Assembly: GCA_947258905.1 (NCBI GenBank)
Contig: CAMYKF010000004.1
Span: 1 to 7,557, forward strand
From: an uncultured Pirellulaceae bacterium
Lineage (GTDB): Bacteria; Planctomycetota; Planctomycetia; Pirellulales; Pirellulaceae
Direction of reading: 5' to 3'
DNA length: 7,557 bases
Shown here: positions 5,643 through 7,557 of the stretch, in pieces
Layout of the letters: each line of letters begins with the position of its first letter
Numbering within the stretch: the stretch's first letter is position 1
Program-made: the position numbers and the translations under genes
Notes under the pieces: model-generated
Database searches by the model: none
Seen by the model: only the letters and a program-made list of their open reading frames with translations
Told to the model about the DNA's origin: nothing

Positions 5643-5712
5643 CGTAGCCGGAGTTACAAAAACCTCGGGTACTGTCGAGGAATCCGCCCGAATTCCTGCG
5701 CATCCGGCTACG
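5643..5712. repeat. intergenic palindrome with 10-bp perfect arms
   Basis: CGTAGCCGGA (5643-5652) and TCCGGCTACG (5703-5712) are perfect inverted copies around 50 bases. The interior can form CCTCG/CGAGG (5663-5667 with 5676-5680) or AGGAAT/ATTCCT (5678-5683 with 5692-5697). These two hairpins share bases 5678-5680 and exclude each other at full length. The element lies between convergent genes, 21 bp past the selA stop. It may be a second type of repeated intergenic element or a transcript 3'-end structure. Confidence 0.6.
5658..5680 (-). terminator. weak intrinsic terminator after selA
   Basis: On the minus strand CCTCG (5680-5676) and CGAGG (5667-5663) form a five-base-pair stem with an eight-base loop, followed directly by TTTTT (5662-5658). 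The stem is short, but the T run and the position 54 bases past the selA stop suit termination. It sits inside the larger palindrome, which may add stability. Confidence 0.4.
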
Positions 5713-5733
5713 TTTGCACTGATGCAGTGAAAA

Positions 5734-7185
5734 TCAATCGGTGATTCCGGTGCCGTTCGTATTTTGGACTTTGGCGCTGCCGATCTTGTCGGTGATCGTC
5801 ACGTCGTGCCGTGGCAAAATCGTTCGCAAATCCAGCAGCAACTGGTCGTTTTGAATTCGGCCAAAGATGGCTGGCGTGCCGGTGCGTAACTGACGGGCAA
5901 ATTCGTCGACCGTAATGTCGCGGGGTTCGATCGCGACACACCACGTCGGCAAATACTGGGTAGGTAACGAACCGCCGCCCAGTGTCGACGTGCTTTCTAC
6001 CGGCTGAGCCGACTGGACCAGCGGCCCTCCCTGGATCTGTGCCGCAAGTCGCTCGGCACGCAGTTTGAGGTTGTCGAGGGACGTGGAAAGCATCAGCAAC
6101 AGCGGAATCTTCTGCCGTGCCGCTTCCGGGTCCCGGTACAACCGCAAGGTCGCCGCGAGGGCTGCCAGTGTCAGTTTGTCGACCCGCATGGCGCGAGTCA
6201 TGGGATGCTTCTTGATCTTTTCAATCCATTCCGAATCACCGGCAATGATGCCACACTGCGGGCCGCCCACCAGTTTGTCGCCACTGAACAACACGACTGA
6301 CGCGCCCTGTTCAATACTGTCAAAGACGATGGGCTCGTCCGTCAAACCGAACTGCGAGAAATCAATCAGGGCTCCGGAACCAACATCGTCGATGACCGGC
6401 AATCGGTGCTTGTGGCCCAGCTTGACCAGATCGGGCAAAGGAACATCGTAAGTAAACCCGACGACCCGAAAGTTGCTGGGATGGACCCGCAAGATGGCGC
6501 CCGTATTCTCGTTGATCGCGTTCTCGTAATCGGACAAGTGCGTTTTGTTGGTCGTGCCGATCTCACGCAAGCGTGCGCCGCTGCATTCCATGACATCCGG
6601 CAATCGATAACTTCCGCCGATCTCGACCAGTTGTCCCCGGGAAACAATGACTTCCTTGCCAGCACCAATGGCCGACAACGTCAGCATGGTTGCCGCAGCA
6701 TTATTGTTAACAACCGTTGCCGAGGCTGCTCCGGTCATCTCGCAAATCAACCGGCGAACCGCCAGATCGCGCTGGCTGCGTTTTCCCGATTTGAGATCGA
6801 TTTCCAGACTCGCGTAACCGCGAGCGACTGTGTTCATTTCTCCGATCGCTTCATCCGCCAGAGGAGCCCGCCCCAGTCCGGTATGCAAAATCACGCCAGT
6901 GGCGTTGATAACCTGGCGCAATACCGGCTGGTCCTCGGTGGAGATCCAGGAAGCGATCTTTTCGGCCAACTCCTGCGGAGTGGGAATATGCACATCCTCG
7001 GCGGCTGAGGAAATTTGCGTTCGCAAGCGGTCCAGAAACGTGCGTACGCCGCCCACAACCATATTGTGATTGGCTGAGTTCACCAGCGATTTCAAGGGCG
7101 GGCTTTCCAGCAACTGGTTGACCGAAGGAAGACCGCGAAAAGGATTCGTTACGTTAGGCATGGTTCTGTCTCGGCAAACCGGCAT
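5734..7185 (-). CDS. selA: L-seryl-tRNA(Sec) selenium transferase
   Basis: SelA is a cytoplasmic PLP enzyme that converts seryl-tRNA(Sec) and selenophosphate to selenocysteyl-tRNA(Sec). The 483 residues compare with 463 in E. coli and follow the same order. The N-terminal helical region (LPSVNQLLESPPLKSL, residues 19-34) is followed by INATGVILHTGLGRAPL (93-109). Further landmarks are VVNNNAAA (158-165), VSRGQLVEIGGSYRLPDVM (181-199), REIGTTNKTH (207-216), and IDDVGSGALIDFSQFGL (265-281). FSGDKLVGGPQ (300-310) has Lys304 as the PLP-binding lysine, and GRIQNDQLLLDLRTI (442-456) is the C-terminal strand region. No in-frame stop or frameshift is seen. The ATG at 7185 is the longest start. An ATG at 7161 gives MPNVTNPFRGLPSVN, closer to known SelA beginnings. 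selB, selC and selD are not in the window. Confidence 0.97.
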   Translation of the reverse strand: MPVCRDRTMPNVTNPFRGLPSVNQLLESPPLKSLVNSANHNMVVGGVRTFLDRLRTQISSAAEDVHIPTPQELAEKIASWISTEDQPVLRQVINATGVILHTGLGRAPLADEAIGEMNTVARGYASLEIDLKSGKRSQRDLAVRRLICEMTGAASATVVNNNAAATMLTLSAIGAGKEVIVSRGQLVEIGGSYRLPDVMECSGARLREIGTTNKTHLSDYENAINENTGAILRVHPSNFRVVGFTYDVPLPDLVKLGHKHRLPVIDDVGSGALIDFSQFGLTDEPIVFDSIEQGASVVLFSGDKLVGGPQCGIIAGDSEWIEKIKKHPMTRAMRVDKLTLAALAATLRLYRDPEAARQKIPLLLMLSTSLDNLKLRAERLAAQIQGGPLVQSAQPVESTSTLGGGSLPTQYLPTWCVAIEPRDITVDEFARQLRTGTPAIFGRIQNDQLLLDLRTILPRHDVTITDKIGSAKVQNTNGTGITD

Positions 7186-7189
7186 TGGA

Positions 7190-7218
7190 TTTTTAGTGAC
7201 TCATCATTGTTGCGACAA
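7190..7218 (-). promoter_or_regulatory. candidate promoter for selA
   Basis: On the minus strand TTGTCG (7218-7213) is followed after 17 bases by TAAAAA (7195-7190), each matching the consensus at 4/6. Transcription would start near 7183, at the first ATG, which would favour translation from the ATG at 7161. Another match, TTGAGC with AATGAT 17 bases on, lies about 15-20 bases further upstream. Both are weak. Confidence 0.3.
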
Positions 7219-7316
7219 TCATATCGCTCAAGTCAGGGGTGAGTATGCCCTTGGAGAACCCGGGCGGGCAGAATGTTCGTTTCCGGAAAAAACGCACGAT
7301 ACCACGGGCCTGATAA

Positions 7317-7557
7317 TCAGGTGGGTGTGTGCGGTTCGGTGGAGGAGGAAAGGCCGCCAGAGGGAGCGACCGGGATATCTGGAGAAGATAGCGAAGATGA
7401 CCGCCGCCGCTGCTCTTCCAGTTCCATTTGTCGAACGCGGGCCTCCATTTCCTTGCCCGGTTTGAACGTGACCACGAACTTCTCGGGCACATCGACCTTG
7501 TCGCCGGTGCGGGGGTTCCGAGCCTTGCGGGCCGCTCGTTTTTTGACCTCAAAAACC
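7317..7557 (-). CDS. HU/IHF-family DNA-binding protein (N-terminus beyond window)
   Basis: The reading frame enters from the right edge and ends at TGA (7319-7317), giving 79 complete codons of the C-terminal part. It begins VFEVKKRAARKARNPRTGD, the DNA-binding beta-arm of HU proteins with the conserved RNPRTG tip. VDVPEKFVVTFKPGKEMEARV completes the body, including the family FKPGKE motif. Such proteins bend and compact DNA as dimers. The protein does not stop where HU normally ends: about 35 further residues follow, first charged (MELEEQRRR) and then rich in Ser and Pro. selA lies 131 bp downstream of its stop on the same strand, too far to show an operon. Confidence 0.9.
   Translation of the reverse strand, partial: VFEVKKRAARKARNPRTGDKVDVPEKFVVTFKPGKEMEARVRQMELEEQRRRSSSLSSPDIPVAPSGGLSSSTEPHTPT

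Noticed and set aside
5643..5712. A possible tRNA(Sec) gene next to selA
   Set aside because: The outer stem is 10 bp and paired hairpins exist, but there is no T-loop consensus, no recognisable D-arm and no UCA anticodon loop in the right place.
6406..7008. A 200-codon plus-strand open frame within selA
   Set aside because: It is antisense to highly conserved SelA coding sequence and has no family resemblance.
7287..7325. Terminator between the HU-like gene and selA
   Set aside because: CCTGA/TCAGG can form a five-base-pair stem over the stop codon and TTTTTT follows on the minus strand, but about a dozen unpaired bases separate stem and T run.
1..7557. CRISPR array, phage genes, toxin-antitoxin or defence operon
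   Set aside because: No regularly spaced direct repeats and no proteins of these classes are present in either strand.

Overview
The window looks like bacterial chromosome from the phylum Planctomycetota, most likely a Pirellulales-type organism. This is inferred from an FHA-GAF signalling protein, a secreted esterase with a long N-terminal region, an HU-like protein with an extended tail, and Pirellula-style intergenic palindromes. No marker gene fixes the taxonomy. Base composition is moderately GC-rich. Genes sit on both strands and most starts lack a strong Shine-Dalgarno sequence.

Layout from left to right. (1) On the minus strand and running off the left edge is the N-terminal part of an FHA plus GAF domain protein (1-683). 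(2) A 315-bp divergent intergenic region (684-998) holds a 7-bp tandem repeat, one candidate sigma-70-type promoter in each direction and an 8-bp dyad over one -35 box. (3) Three plus-strand genes follow: a deoxynucleoside kinase (999-1757), an exported esterase-D-like alpha/beta hydrolase (1835-3613) and a hot-dog-fold acyl-CoA thioesterase (3615-4064), the last starting one base after the esterase stop. (4) A complete IS4-family insertion sequence of 1448 bp (4124-5571) carries an intact 450-aa DDE transposase. Its 19-bp imperfect terminal inverted repeats are flanked by a 10-bp near-identical direct repeat, and it splits an intergenic REP-like palindrome. (5) A short structured spacer (5582-5733) contains a 10-bp perfect inverted repeat and a probable weak terminator. 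(6) On the minus strand are selA, L-seryl-tRNA(Sec) selenium transferase (5734-7185), and upstream of it the C-terminal part of an HU/IHF-family protein (7317-7557, running off the right edge).

The genes do not form one pathway. The kinase serves nucleotide salvage, and the esterase acts outside the cytoplasm. The thioesterase may share the esterase transcript. SelA implies that the organism makes selenocysteine, although selB, selC and selD are not in the window. The most interesting non-coding signals belong to the IS: its target is a palindromic intergenic repeat, and a long stem-loop covers the transposase ribosome binding site, resembling the translational shielding known in IS10 and IS50. 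I found no CRISPR array, RNA gene, prophage or defence system, and nothing that I would call a new multi-gene system.
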